Shown: positions 46,254 to 55,434, counted from the first letter of the stretch. The stretch is DNA of 64,000 nucleotides from Rhodocyclaceae bacterium (GCA_020248265.1 JADCHX010000008.1:178961-242960), one strand, 5' to 3'. Numbers and translations are program-made. The notes: generated from the letters alone by a model not told the origin.

Positions 46254-48383
46254 ATGACTGGACGAGCGCGCCACTTGAGCACCGCTGCGGTGAAGAAGAA
46301 GCGCCAGCCTCCGCCGGAACATTTCCTGAATCGCGAGCTCGGCCTGCTCGCGTTCAACGCGCGCGTGCTGGAAGAGGCCGAGAACCGGAAGAACCCCCTG
46401 CTCGAACGGCTGCGCTTTCTGTGCATCGTGTCGAGCAACCTCGACGAGTTCTTCGAGATCCGGGTCGGCGGCCTGAAAGAGCAGATCACCCTCGGCGCCG
46501 TGGGTACGCAACCCGACGGCATCGCGCCGCGCCAGCTGTTCCCGCTGGTCGCGCAGCGTGCGCATGAAATCGTCGAGCGCCAGTACCGGCTGCTGAACGA
46601 CGAACTGCTGCCCGGGCTCGCCGCCGAGGGCATCTGCTTCCTGCGCCGCAGCGAGTGGACGCCCGCCCAGCAGGAATGGGTGCGCGCGTACTTCTTCCGC
46701 GAGGTGATGCCCGTACTCACGCCGATCGGCCTGGACCCGGCGCATCCGTTCCCGCGCGTGCTGAACAAGTCGCTCAACTTCGCGGTCGAGCTCGAAGGCA
46801 AGGACGCGTTCGGCCGCAAGTCCGGCGCGGCGATCGTACAGGCGCCGCGCGTGCTGCCGAGGGTAGTCCGGCTGCCGCCGCAGGTGGCCGGCTGTCCCAA
46901 CGGGTTCGTGTTCCTGTCGGCGGTGCTGCACGCGAACATGCGCGAGCTGTTTGCCGGCATGCAGGTGCTCGGTTCCTACCAGTTCCGCGTCACGCGCAAC
47001 AGCGACCTGTTCGTCGACGAAGAAGAGGTGAAGAACCTGCGCATCGCGCTGCAGGGTGAGCTGCCGCAGCGGCACTTCGGGAACGCGGTGCGCCTCGAGG
47101 TCGCGGACAACTGTTCCGAGGCGATGACCGCATTCCTGCGCATGCAGTTCAACCTCGGCGAGGACGACATCTACCGCGTGCCTGGCCCGGTGAACCTGGT
47201 GCGGCTGATGCAGGTGCCCGACTGGGTCGACCGTCCCGACCTGATGTTCAAGCCGTTCACGCCGGGCGTGCCGAGCACGCTGGTGCGCCGCGCCGATGTG
47301 TTCGAGGCGATCCGCCGCGGCGACATCCTGCTGCACCATCCGTTCCAGTCGTTCGCGCCAGTGGTCGACTACGTCCGGCAGGCGGCGGCCGATCCGGCGG
47401 TGGTGGCGATCAAGCAGACGATCTACCGCACCGGCAACGAATCGGTGCTGATGGAGACTCTGGTCGCGGCAGCCCGCAGCGGCAAGGAAGTGACCGTGAT
47501 CGTCGAGCTGCTCGCGCGCTTCGACGAAGAGGCCAACATCGGCTGGGCCTCGAAGCTCGAGCAGGCCGGTGCGCATGTCGTCTACGGCGTCGTCGGCCAC
47601 AAGACGCATGCCAAGATGTCGCTGGTGGTGCGCCGCGAAGAGGGCGTGCTGCGCCGCTATGTGCACGTGTCGACCGGCAACTACCATGTGCGCACCGCAG
47701 GCCTGTACACCGACTTCGGCCTGTTCACCTGCAACGAGCAGATCTGCTCCGACGTGAACGAGACCTTCAAGCAGCTCACCGGCCTGGGCAGGGCGAGCCG
47801 GCTGCACCACCTGTGGCAGGCGCCGTTCACGCTGCAGGAGAACATCGTCGCGGCGATCAACGAAGAGGCGAAGGCCGCGCGGGCCGGCAAGCGCGGGCAG
47901 ATCGTCGCGAAGATGAACGCGCTGCTCGAGCCTCAGACGATCGAGGCCCTGTACAAGGCCTCGCAGGCCGGCGTGAAGATCGACCTGATCGTGCGCGGCG
48001 TGTGCGCGCTGCGCCCGGGCGTGCCGGGGTTGTCCGAGAACATCCGGGTACGTTCCATCCTCGGCCGCTTCCTCGAGCATTCGCGCATCTTCTGGTTCCA
48101 TGCCGGCGGCAAGGACAACGTGTACCTGTCGAGCGCCGACTGGATGGACCGCAACTTCTTCCGCCGCGTCGAGATCTGCGTGCCGATCCTCGACCTGCGC
48201 CTGAAGCGCCGGATGATCGCCGAGGCGCTGCGGCCGTACCTGCGCGACAACCTGCAGTCCTGGGAGATGAACGGCGACGGCGTCTACCGCCGGCGCAGCG
48301 CATCGCGTGCGCGGCCGTACTCCGCGCAACAGGCCCTGCTCGCCGAGCTCGCGCAGTCGCCACTGCCGGACACGGGCCGGTAG
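46254..48383 (+). CDS. ppk1: Polyphosphate kinase 1
   Basis: This 709-residue enzyme polymerises the gamma phosphate of ATP into inorganic polyphosphate. The N-terminal domain (FLNRELGLLAFNARVLEEA, SSNLDEFFEIR) leads to the phospholipase-D-like catalytic halves. The phosphorylated histidine is H452 in HAKMSLVVRRE, and the second conserved histidine is H616 in IFWFHAGG. All key residues are present. It is the first gene of a polyphosphate module, followed at 32 bases by the CYTH-CHAD gene. It is peripheral to the membrane in known cases. Confidence 0.97.
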   Translation: MTGRARHLSTAAVKKKRQPPPEHFLNRELGLLAFNARVLEEAENRKNPLLERLRFLCIVSSNLDEFFEIRVGGLKEQITLGAVGTQPDGIAPRQLFPLVAQRAHEIVERQYRLLNDELLPGLAAEGICFLRRSEWTPAQQEWVRAYFFREVMPVLTPIGLDPAHPFPRVLNKSLNFAVELEGKDAFGRKSGAAIVQAPRVLPRVVRLPPQVAGCPNGFVFLSAVLHANMRELFAGMQVLGSYQFRVTRNSDLFVDEEEVKNLRIALQGELPQRHFGNAVRLEVADNCSEAMTAFLRMQFNLGEDDIYRVPGPVNLVRLMQVPDWVDRPDLMFKPFTPGVPSTLVRRADVFEAIRRGDILLHHPFQSFAPVVDYVRQAAADPAVVAIKQTIYRTGNESVLMETLVAAARSGKEVTVIVELLARFDEEANIGWASKLEQAGAHVVYGVVGHKTHAKMSLVVRREEGVLRRYVHVSTGNYHVRTAGLYTDFGLFTCNEQICSDVNETFKQLTGLGRASRLHHLWQAPFTLQENIVAAINEEAKAARAGKRGQIVAKMNALLEPQTIEALYKASQAGVKIDLIVRGVCALRPGVPGLSENIRVRSILGRFLEHSRIFWFHAGGKDNVYLSSADWMDRNFFRRVEICVPILDLRLKRRMIAEALRPYLRDNLQSWEMNGDGVYRRRSASRARPYSAQQALLAELAQSPLPDTGR

Positions 48384-48415
48384 CGCGGCGGCCGGGCGCG
48401 GCGCGCGGAGGCCCG

Positions 48416-50041
48416 ATGGCTATCGAAACCGAACTGCGCTTCCAGCTCGACGCCGCACGCGCGCGTGCGATCCTCGCCGAGCCGCGGGTCGCTGCCGGGT
48501 TGCGCCGCCAGCCGCTGTCGAGCATCTACTTCGACACACCCGACTTCGCGCTTGCCGGTCGCCGGGCAGGCCTGCGCCTGCGCCGGGTCGGCCGGCGCTG
48601 GGTGCAGACCTTCAAGTGCGAGCTGCCCGACGGGCCCGAGCACCGGCGCGGCGAATGGGAATGGACGGTGCCGCGCGCGGTGCTCGACCTGGACGTGCTC
48701 GCCGATACCCCGCTCGCCGACTGGTTCGCGAAGCCGCGCAATCGCGAGGCCCTGGCCCCTGTCTTCGAGACCCGTTTCACCCGCGCGAGCGCGCTGGTCG
48801 ACCATGGCGAAACGTCGATCGAGCTCGCGATCGATCGCGGCAACGTGATCGCGGGCGAGCGCAGCGACCCGATCCTCGAGCTCGAGCTCGAACTCAAGGG
48901 CGGCCCGGTCGACGGGCTGTACGCCTTCGCACTCGAACTCAACCGCGACCATGCGCTGATGCCCGAGCCGCGCAGCAAGGCCGCCCGCGGATTCATGCTG
49001 TCGACCGGTACGAAGCGCGCACCGATGCGCGCACCGAAGCTGCAGCTCGATGGCGAAGCGACGGCGGAACAGGCATTCGTGTCTGTGATGCTCAACTGCC
49101 TGGCGCAGCTGCAGGGCAACGCGGCTGGCGCGCGCCTGGGCGATGACCCGGAGTACGTGCACCAGGCGCGCGTCGCGCTGCGCCGGATGCGCTCCACGCT
49201 GGTGACGTTCCGGCGCGCGATCCCGCGTTCATGCAGCGACGGCATCTCGACCGAGGCGCGGCGGCTCGCCTCGGCGCTGGGTGCCGCCCGCGACCTCGAC
49301 GTGTTCGAGGAAGGCACGCTGGCGCCGCTCGCGGCGGCTGGCCATGCGACGCGGCTGGCCGGTGCGTTCGAACGCCTGGACACGCTGCGCCGGCAGGCGC
49401 GGCAGCAGGCCGCCGCGGCGCTGTCGGCGCCCGGCTACACGGCGTTCGTGCTGCACCTGCTGCGCTGGATCGACAGTGCACCCTGGCGGGCTGCGCCCGC
49501 GCCCGCTGCTGCCGCTACCGCCGCACCCGCCGTGGCGGTCGTGGCGGTCGCTGCGAAGCCAGGCCCCGCGAAGGCGGATCCTGGTCGGGATGCCGCGGAG
49601 CACGCCGAGGGGCGGCGCCAGAAGTCCGGCATCCGCCGCTTCGCGGCGGGCACGCTCGATCGCCGCCATCGCGCGGTGGTCGCGATCGGCGGCAGGCCGT
49701 CCGGGCTGGATGCCGAGGCGCGCCATGAACTGCGCATCGCGGTGAAGAAGCTGCGCTACGCGGCCGAGTCGTTCACCAGCCTGCAGGGCGGCAAGTCGGA
49801 GAAGGCGGCCGGTACCTACCTGGCTGCGATGGCATGGCTGCAACAATCGCTCGGGATCCTAAACGACATGGCGACGGGTGAAGCGCTGGTTGCGGGCGGG
49901 ACGGGCGGTCCGTTCGACGGTGCGATCGACGAGGCAGGGCTGGCCCTGCTGTCCGGATGGCGCCTCGGCCTGTGCACGGCCGTACTCGACGATGCCGACC
50001 GCGCGTGGAACCGGTTTCGCGAAGCCGACCGGTTCTGGTGA
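48416..50041 (+). CDS. CYTH-CHAD domain protein (polyphosphate-associated)
   Basis: This is a 541-residue two-domain protein. The N-terminal CYTH (triphosphate tunnel) domain begins with ETELRF, where the last basic residue of the usual ExExK is Arg8, and continues through SSIYFDTPDFAL and LELELELKGG. The C-terminal CHAD helical domain spans about 225-541 with HQARVALRRMRSTLVTFRR and HELRIAVKKLRYAAESF, whose basic residues bind polyphosphate. An Ala/Pro/Val-rich insertion (near residues 360-400) splits the CHAD domain. GGAGG lies five bases before the ATG. The location between ppk1 and sixA-ppk2 supports a polyphosphate role. Tripolyphosphatase activity is possible. Confidence 0.92.
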   Translation: MAIETELRFQLDAARARAILAEPRVAAGLRRQPLSSIYFDTPDFALAGRRAGLRLRRVGRRWVQTFKCELPDGPEHRRGEWEWTVPRAVLDLDVLADTPLADWFAKPRNREALAPVFETRFTRASALVDHGETSIELAIDRGNVIAGERSDPILELELELKGGPVDGLYAFALELNRDHALMPEPRSKAARGFMLSTGTKRAPMRAPKLQLDGEATAEQAFVSVMLNCLAQLQGNAAGARLGDDPEYVHQARVALRRMRSTLVTFRRAIPRSCSDGISTEARRLASALGAARDLDVFEEGTLAPLAAAGHATRLAGAFERLDTLRRQARQQAAAALSAPGYTAFVLHLLRWIDSAPWRAAPAPAAAATAAPAVAVVAVAAKPGPAKADPGRDAAEHAEGRRQKSGIRRFAAGTLDRRHRAVVAIGGRPSGLDAEARHELRIAVKKLRYAAESFTSLQGGKSEKAAGTYLAAMAWLQQSLGILNDMATGEALVAGGTGGPFDGAIDEAGLALLSGWRLGLCTAVLDDADRAWNRFREADRFW

Positions 50042-50062
50042 CGACGAAGGAGCCCTGACACG

Positions 50063-50515
50063 ATGAACCTGATCCTCTGGCGGCATGCCGAAGCCGAAGA
50101 CGACAGCAACGACCTGGCGCGTGCGCTCACCTCGAAGGGGCAGCGGCAGGCCAAGCGGATGGCCGCCTGGCTCGAGGCACGGCTGCCCGACAAGTACAAG
50201 GTGCTCTGCTCGCGCGCCCGGCGCTCGCAGGACACGGCGCGCGCACTGACCGACAGGTTCAAGGTCGATGCGAACCTCGACCCGGGCGCCTCGTACGCGT
50301 CGCTGCTGGCGGCGGTCGACTGGCCGCACGGCAGCGGCACCGTGATCGTCGTCGGCCACCAGCCGACGCTGGGCGCGGTGGCCGCGACGGTGCTCGCCGG
50401 CGAGCCCGCTGGCTGGACGATCCGCAAGGGCGCACTGTGGTGGATCTCGTACCGGGAACGCGACGCGGGCGGCGAGACGTCGCTGCGGGTCGCGATGTCG
50501 CCCGACCTGCTCTGA
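50063..50515 (+). CDS. sixA: Phosphohistidine phosphatase SixA
   Basis: This 150-residue histidine phosphatase has the catalytic RH pair in LILWRHAEAE (R7, H8), SRARRSQDTA in the middle and the second histidine in VVGHQPTLG. E. coli SixA removes phosphate from phosphohistidine proteins such as those of the nitrogen PTS. AAGGAG precedes the ATG. It lies 21 bases after the CYTH-CHAD gene and 72 before ppk2. The repeated genomic pairing of SixA with CHAD proteins hints at a shared role in phosphate metabolism. Confidence 0.93.
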   Translation: MNLILWRHAEAEDDSNDLARALTSKGQRQAKRMAAWLEARLPDKYKVLCSRARRSQDTARALTDRFKVDANLDPGASYASLLAAVDWPHGSGTVIVVGHQPTLGAVAATVLAGEPAGWTIRKGALWWISYRERDAGGETSLRVAMSPDLL

Positions 50516-50587
50516 GCATCGGGCAGGCGCGGCCGGCGTAACATCGGCCGCATCGGGCAGGGCTGCCCGGTAGCAGAGGAGCGCCGC

Positions 50588-52084
50588 ATGTTCGAATCCG
50601 CCGAGGTTGGCCATCGCATCGACCGCGAGGAGTACCGCCAGCGCGAGCCCGCGCTGCGGGCCGCGCTGCTGCAGGCCCAGCTCGACCTCGGCGCACTGAA
50701 GCGCTTTCCGGTGCTGATCGTGGTCGGCGGCGTCGACGGCGCGGGCAAGGGCGAGACGGTCAACCTGCTCAACGAGTGGATGGACCCGCGCCATATCGAC
50801 ACCCATGCATTCGGCGCGCCCTCCGACGAAGAGGCCGAGCGGCCGCGCATGTGGCGCTTCTGGCGGGTGCTGCCGTCGAACGGCCGCATCGGCATGCTGT
50901 TCGGTGCCTGGCATTCGCAGCCGGTGCTCGACCGGGTGTACCGGCGTACAGGCAGCGACCGCTTCGAACAGCAGCTGCAGGAAATCGAGCGGTTCGAACG
51001 GATGCTCGCCGACGAGGGCGTGCTGCTGCTGAAGTTCTGGTTCCACCTGTCGAAGAAGGACCAGCAGGCGCGGCTGAAGGCGCTCGAGAAAGAGCCGCTG
51101 ACGCGCTGGCGGGTCACCCGGGAAGACTGGCACCGCTTCGACAAGTACGACCGCTTCCGCAAGGTGTCCGAACTGCTGGTGCGGCGGACTTCCACCCCGG
51201 CCGCGCCGTGGATCGTGGTGGAGGGCGTCGACGAGTGCTACCGCGCGCTGACCGTCGGCGAGACGCTGCTCGCCGCGATGCGCCAGCGCCTGGACGGGCC
51301 AGGCACCAACCCGCCGTCTGCCACCCCCACCCCCACCGCGCAGCCTGCCCCGAGGCTGCCCGCGATCGACCGGCGCGACGTGCTGTCGATGCTCGAGCTC
51401 GACCAGCCGATGACGCGCGAGGTCTACGAGCCGGCGCTCGCATTGCTGCAGGGCCAGCTCAACCGGCTGTCGCGCGACGTGAAGTTCCGCAAGCGCGCGG
51501 CCGTCGTGGTGTTCGAAGGCAGCGACGCGGCCGGCAAGGGTGGTGCGATCCGCCGCATCACCGCCGCGCTCGATGCCCGCTATTACCACGGCATACCGGT
51601 CGGTGCGCCGAACGAGGAGGAACGCGCGCATCCCTACCTGTGGCGTTTCTGGCGCGACCTGCCGCGGCGCGGGCGCTTCGCGCTGTTCGACCGCTCATGG
51701 TACGGGCGCGTGCTGGTCGAGCGGGTGGAGGGCTACTGCAGCGAGGCCGACTGGCGCCGCGGCTACGGCGAGATCAACGAGTTCGAGGGCGAGCTCGATG
51801 CGCACGGCGTCATCATCGCCAAGTTCTGGCTGCAGGTGAGCAAGGAGGAGCAGTTGCGCCGCTTCCGCGACCGCGAGCAGGTGGCGTTCAAGAACTTCAA
51901 GATCACGGCCGACGACTGGCGCAACCGCAAGCGCTGGGCGGCCTACCACCAGGCCGTGTGCGAGATGGTCGATCGCACCTCGACCGACGTCGCGCCGTGG
52001 ACGCTGGTCGAGGCGAACAACAAGCTCTACGCCCGGATCAAGGTGCTGGCGACGCTGGTCGAACGGGTCGAGCAGGCGCTGTAG
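50588..52084 (+). CDS. Two-domain polyphosphate kinase 2 (polyphosphate:AMP phosphotransferase, PAP type)
   Basis: The protein has 498 residues with tandem PPK2 domains. The second domain has Walker A EGSDAAGKGGA (310-320) and the intact lid DRSWYGRVLVERVEG. The first has Walker A GGVDGAGKGET (47-57), but its lid reads GAWHSQPVLDRV, so it has lost the SWYGR arginine. This matches class II PPK2 enzymes, in which the C-terminal domain phosphorylates AMP to ADP with polyphosphate. A Thr/Pro-rich linker joins the domains. It closes the plus-strand module and consumes the polymer that ppk1 makes. Confidence 0.95.
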   Translation: MFESAEVGHRIDREEYRQREPALRAALLQAQLDLGALKRFPVLIVVGGVDGAGKGETVNLLNEWMDPRHIDTHAFGAPSDEEAERPRMWRFWRVLPSNGRIGMLFGAWHSQPVLDRVYRRTGSDRFEQQLQEIERFERMLADEGVLLLKFWFHLSKKDQQARLKALEKEPLTRWRVTREDWHRFDKYDRFRKVSELLVRRTSTPAAPWIVVEGVDECYRALTVGETLLAAMRQRLDGPGTNPPSATPTPTAQPAPRLPAIDRRDVLSMLELDQPMTREVYEPALALLQGQLNRLSRDVKFRKRAAVVVFEGSDAAGKGGAIRRITAALDARYYHGIPVGAPNEEERAHPYLWRFWRDLPRRGRFALFDRSWYGRVLVERVEGYCSEADWRRGYGEINEFEGELDAHGVIIAKFWLQVSKEEQLRRFRDREQVAFKNFKITADDWRNRKRWAAYHQAVCEMVDRTSTDVAPWTLVEANNKLYARIKVLATLVERVEQAL

Positions 52085-52114
52085 GCCGGTACCGGGCCGC
52101 GCCGGCTGCTGCGG

Positions 52115-53032
52115 TTACGGATACATCGACCAGCCGACCCGGTCGGTGCGCGCGCGGAACAGGTGTCCCTCGGTGGTGGTGACGAACAGCGTCTTCATGT
52201 CGGCGCCGCCGAAGGCGCAGTTGGTCGGGCGGATCGCCGGCACCGGATGCGTCTCCAGCACCCGGCCTGTCGGTGAGAACACGTAGATCATCGGCCCTGC
52301 GCCCGCCACTTCCCAGCCGGCGGTGGCCACGATGTTGCCGTCGCGGTCCAGGCACATGCCGTCGATGCCGCGGTGTACGCCGCGTGCATCCTCGCCCCAG
52401 GTGAACAGCGTCCTGAAGGTGCCCAGGCTGCCGTCGTCGAGGATCGGGTAGGCGCGCAGTTCGCGCGGTACGCCTTTCGCATAGCCGCTCTCGGCGACAT
52501 ACAGCGTGCGCTGGTCCTGCGACAGCAGCACGCCGTTGGGCATGGTGGTGTCGAAGGTCACGCGCGTGGTGGTGTAGCTGCCGTCGGGCTGCGGGTCGCA
52601 GCGCAGCACCGACTGGTCGGGCAGTTCCGTCTGCTCGGTCTTGTCCCAGTTGCCGGCGTTGATCGGGTTGCTGAACCAGATGCGGCCCTCGCGGTCGATC
52701 GCCAGGTCGTTGGGCGTGTTGAGCCGATTGCCGTCGATGCGGTCGGTGACTACGGTCGTCTCGCCTTCGACCAGTGACGTACCGTCGAAGCGCAGCACCG
52801 AGCGCCCGCCCGAGCTGCAGCCGAACAGCCGGCCTTCGCTGTCGAAGGCCAGGCCGTTGGTGCGGTTGGTGCCGGTGCGCCAGGGGGTGATCGAGCCGGT
52901 CGCGATGTCAAGACGCAGGATCGTGCTGGCCTGTATGTGGGTGAACAGCAACTGCTCGCCGTCCCATACCGGGCCTTCGGTCAGTGGCACGCCGCGCGGC
53001 GGCTTCATCAGCAGTTCGAAGGTCCAGCTCAT
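52115..53032 (-). CDS. SMP-30/gluconolactonase-like beta-propeller
   Basis: The product has 305 residues with the family start PLTEGPVWDGEQLLFTHI, TNGLAFDSEGRLFGC, the metal-site stretch RLNTPNDLAIDREGRIWFSNP, MPNGVLLSQDQRTLYVAES, and GIDGMCLDRDGNIVATAGW. Relatives are Ca or Zn dependent lactonases. The metal-binding Glu, Asn and Asp positions appear present. No signal peptide is seen, so it is probably cytoplasmic. AAGGAGG lies eight bases before the ATG at 53032. The substrate is unknown. It follows dgkA by 35 bases. Confidence 0.9.
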   Translation of the reverse strand: MSWTFELLMKPPRGVPLTEGPVWDGEQLLFTHIQASTILRLDIATGSITPWRTGTNRTNGLAFDSEGRLFGCSSGGRSVLRFDGTSLVEGETTVVTDRIDGNRLNTPNDLAIDREGRIWFSNPINAGNWDKTEQTELPDQSVLRCDPQPDGSYTTTRVTFDTTMPNGVLLSQDQRTLYVAESGYAKGVPRELRAYPILDDGSLGTFRTLFTWGEDARGVHRGIDGMCLDRDGNIVATAGWEVAGAGPMIYVFSPTGRVLETHPVPAIRPTNCAFGGADMKTLFVTTTEGHLFRARTDRVGWSMYP

Positions 53033-53067
53033 CGGGTTGCCTCCTTCATTCTCGTGGTTTCCGCCGT

Positions 53068-53469
53068 TCAGCCCAGCAGCACCAGTGCCCAGGTGATCGG
53101 CACGTTGACCAGCGCGACCATCACCGCAGCCGAGCCGATGTCCTTCGCGCGCTTGGCGAGCGAATGGTCGTCGAGCGATACCCGGTCGACGGTAGCCTCG
53201 ACCGCCGAATTCAGCAGTTCGACCACCAGCAGCAGCATCACCGACCCCACCATGAGCGCGCGTCCGGCACCGCTGGCCGGCAGGAACAGCGCGAGCGGTA
53301 CCAGCACCGCCGCCAGCAGCACCTCCTGCCGGAACGCCGCCTCGTTGCGGTAGGCGGCGGCCAGCCCGGACATCGAATAGCCGAACGCATTGACGATGCG
53401 ACGCAAGCCACTGCGTCCCTTGTGCGGGCTTTCTGCCCCGGGCCGGGGTTCCGTGGGCTGTTCGGCCAT
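53068..53469 (-). CDS. dgkA: Diacylglycerol kinase
   Basis: This 133-residue membrane enzyme recycles diacylglycerol to phosphatidic acid. Three hydrophobic helices are visible (VLLAAVLVPLALFL, LMVGSVMLLLVVELL and AVMVALVNVPITWALVLL). The active-site residues lie in NEAAFRQE and VELLNSAVEATVDR, both conserved in the family. The N-terminal 20 residues are variable and hydrophilic. The gene begins 11 bases after gcvH. Confidence 0.94.
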   Translation of the reverse strand: MAEQPTEPRPGAESPHKGRSGLRRIVNAFGYSMSGLAAAYRNEAAFRQEVLLAAVLVPLALFLPASGAGRALMVGSVMLLLVVELLNSAVEATVDRVSLDDHSLAKRAKDIGSAAVMVALVNVPITWALVLLG

Positions 53470-53480
53470 CCGGGTCAGGT

Positions 53481-53864
53481 TCAGCCCATGACGGCCGCAT
53501 AGGCCGCCGAATCGAGCAGCCCGGTCGTCGCCAGCGCATCCGGCGCCGCCTCGACGCGCACCAGCCATGCCCCGTACGGGTCGGCGTTCAGCGACTCCGG
53601 GCTGTCGCGCAGCGCCTCGTTCACCTCCACTACCGTGCCTGCCACCGGCGCATGCACGTCGGAGGCGGTCTTCACCGACTCGATCACCATGAACGGCTCG
53701 CCCGCGACCAGCACCGCACCCGGCTTCGGCAGATCGGCGAACACCACGTCGCCCAACGCATCCTGCGCGAACGCCGTAATGCCGATCTCGACCCGGCCAG
53801 GCGCAAGTTCACGGGCCCACTGATGGGTCGGGATGTAAAAACGATCGGCAGGCGGAGGCGGCAT
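53481..53864 (-). CDS. gcvH: Glycine cleavage system H protein
   Basis: The product has 127 residues from ATG 53864. Lipoyl-bearing K65 sits in ESVKTASDV, and GITAFAQDALGDVVFADLPKPG is characteristic. It shuttles the aminomethyl group between P, T and L proteins, or lipoyl groups in lipoate transfer. No gcvT or gcvP is in the window. A GTG at 53885 would add seven residues (SDPDFL) that come wholly from the adjacent palindromic repeat, so the ATG was preferred. Neither has a good ribosome site. Confidence 0.9.
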   Translation of the reverse strand: MPPPPADRFYIPTHQWARELAPGRVEIGITAFAQDALGDVVFADLPKPGAVLVAGEPFMVIESVKTASDVHAPVAGTVVEVNEALRDSPESLNADPYGAWLVRVEAAPDALATTGLLDSAAYAAVMG

Positions 53865-53870
53865 CAGAAA

Positions 53871-54019
53871 ATCCGGGTCAGACACGCATTAAAGAATCAG
53901 GGTCAGACACGGATTATTTCGAAAATCCGGGTCAGATACGGATTATTTCGTGTCGGACGGGAAAAGCGTGTCTGACCCGGGTTTTCCAGAGTCCGGGCCA
54001 AAACCCGGGTCAGACACGG
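53871..54019. repeat. AT-rich variant of the GGGTCAGAC repeat, five cores
   Basis: Cores GGGTCAGACAC (or GGGTCAGATAC) begin at 53875, 53900, 53929 and 54007, and an inverted copy lies at 53968-53978. Between them are repeated AT-rich pieces such as GGATTATTTCG. Successive direct copies are 25 and 29 bases apart. The array fills the gap between gcvH and the amidase and includes the amidase stop codon. It belongs to the same family as the repeats at 39.6 and 59.85 kb. Confidence 0.85.
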
Positions 54020-55434
54020 GTTTGGGGGAGGAGGGGCACGCGCTCGTGCAGGCCGAACTGCTGTTCCAGCCACGCGCCGGCCGCCAGCAGCCGGTGTTCG
54101 GAACGCGGTGGCCCGATCAGCTGCATGCCGACCGGCAGGCCGGCGGCGGTGAGGCCGCAGGGCACCGCCAGCGACGGGCAGGCGGTGACGGTGATCGCAT
54201 AGGTCATCATCATCCACTGGTAGTAGAAGCCGAAGCGCACGCCGCCGAACTCGTCGAGCTGCTGCTGCCGCGCATCGAAGGCCGGGCTGATCGCCACCGG
54301 GCACAGCAGCAGGTCGTGGTCGTCGAAGAAGCGCACCACGCGCCGCGCGATCGTGGCCTGAGCGACGTCGGCCTCGACTACCTCGCGTGTGCTTCGAGCG
54401 AGGCCCTGCTCGGTGTTCCAGACCACGTTCGGCGACATCCGGTCGCGGTGCTGGTCCATGATGTGCGCGAGCCGTCCAACGTAGAGGAAGCTGCGCAGCA
54501 CCTGGAACACGAGGTCGGCGTCCTGCAGGTCGGGGCAGGCCTCTTCGACGCGTGAACCGGGTACCTGCATCGCGCTCGCGGTGGTTCGGCAGAGGCGCGC
54601 GACCTCCGGGTCGACCATCGGCGCGATGCCGAGGTCGGTGCTGAAGGCGATGCGGGCCGGCAGCGCCGGCGCGCGGGCCGCGGACAGGAACGTGCGGGCC
54701 GGGGCCGGGCGCGACAGTGGATCGGCCCCGAGTTCGCCGACCTGGCAGTCGAGCATCAGCGCGACATCGGCGACGGTGCGCCCCATCGGGCCTTCGACCG
54801 ACAGCGGCGAATACGCCTGGCGCTGGATGCGCGCGACCGTGCCAGCCGTCGGACGCAGGCCGACCGTGCCGCAGAACGACGACGGTATCCGGATGCTGCC
54901 TGCAAAGTCGTTGCCGGTGGCGAGCCAGACCTGGCCGGCGGCCAGCGCCGCGGCGGAGCCGCCGGACGAGCCGCCGCAGGTCTTCGTGGTGTCCCACGGG
55001 TTGTACGTGGTGCCGAACACCTCGTTGTGCGTGGTGCCGCCGGCCGCGAACTCGGGCAGGTTCGACTTGCCGATCACGATCGCACCCGCGGCCTCGAGCC
55101 GGTCGACGACCACGTCGTTGGCCGGCGCAATGCGATGCTCGAAGGCCAGCGACCCGCTGGTGCAGCGCACGCCGCCGACGTCGATGTTGTCCTTCACCGC
55201 GATCGGCAGCCCGTGCAGTCTGCCGAGCGTGCTGGGCGATCCGCCGGGCGCGGCCATCAGCCGCTTCGCATGGTCGCGTGCGCGGTCGAGGCAGAGCGTG
55301 GGCAGCGCATTGAGCGTGCCATCGGTGGCCGCGATACGCGCGGCGGCCGCCTCGACCAGGTCGAGCGGCGAGACTTCCCGGCGCTCGAGCAGGTCGACCG
55401 CAGCGCAGGCTGTGAGGCGGGTGAGTTCGGTCAT
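54010..55434 (-). CDS. Amidase signature family hydrolase
   Basis: This 474-residue Ser-cisSer-Lys hydrolase has catalytic Lys81 in AVKDNID, the cis-serine in CGGSSGGS (near 156) and nucleophile Ser180 in AGSIRIPSS. The core is complete. Substrates may be aliphatic or aromatic amides. The gene is not linked to gatC/gatB, so GatA is unlikely. The start MTELTRLTACAAVDLL was chosen by family pattern. An ATG 13 codons earlier is possible. The last residues (PQTRV) and the stop codon are encoded by the adjoining repeat. Confidence 0.92.
   Translation of the reverse strand: MTELTRLTACAAVDLLERREVSPLDLVEAAAARIAATDGTLNALPTLCLDRARDHAKRLMAAPGGSPSTLGRLHGLPIAVKDNIDVGGVRCTSGSLAFEHRIAPANDVVVDRLEAAGAIVIGKSNLPEFAAGGTTHNEVFGTTYNPWDTTKTCGGSSGGSAAALAAGQVWLATGNDFAGSIRIPSSFCGTVGLRPTAGTVARIQRQAYSPLSVEGPMGRTVADVALMLDCQVGELGADPLSRPAPARTFLSAARAPALPARIAFSTDLGIAPMVDPEVARLCRTTASAMQVPGSRVEEACPDLQDADLVFQVLRSFLYVGRLAHIMDQHRDRMSPNVVWNTEQGLARSTREVVEADVAQATIARRVVRFFDDHDLLLCPVAISPAFDARQQQLDEFGGVRFGFYYQWMMMTYAITVTACPSLAVPCGLTAAGLPVGMQLIGPPRSEHRLLAAGAWLEQQFGLHERVPLLPQTRV

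Noticed and set aside
53871..54019. Possible CRISPR array
   Set aside because: The cores are only 11 bases, spacing is irregular (25 and 29), one copy is inverted, the spacers themselves are similar, and no cas gene is present.
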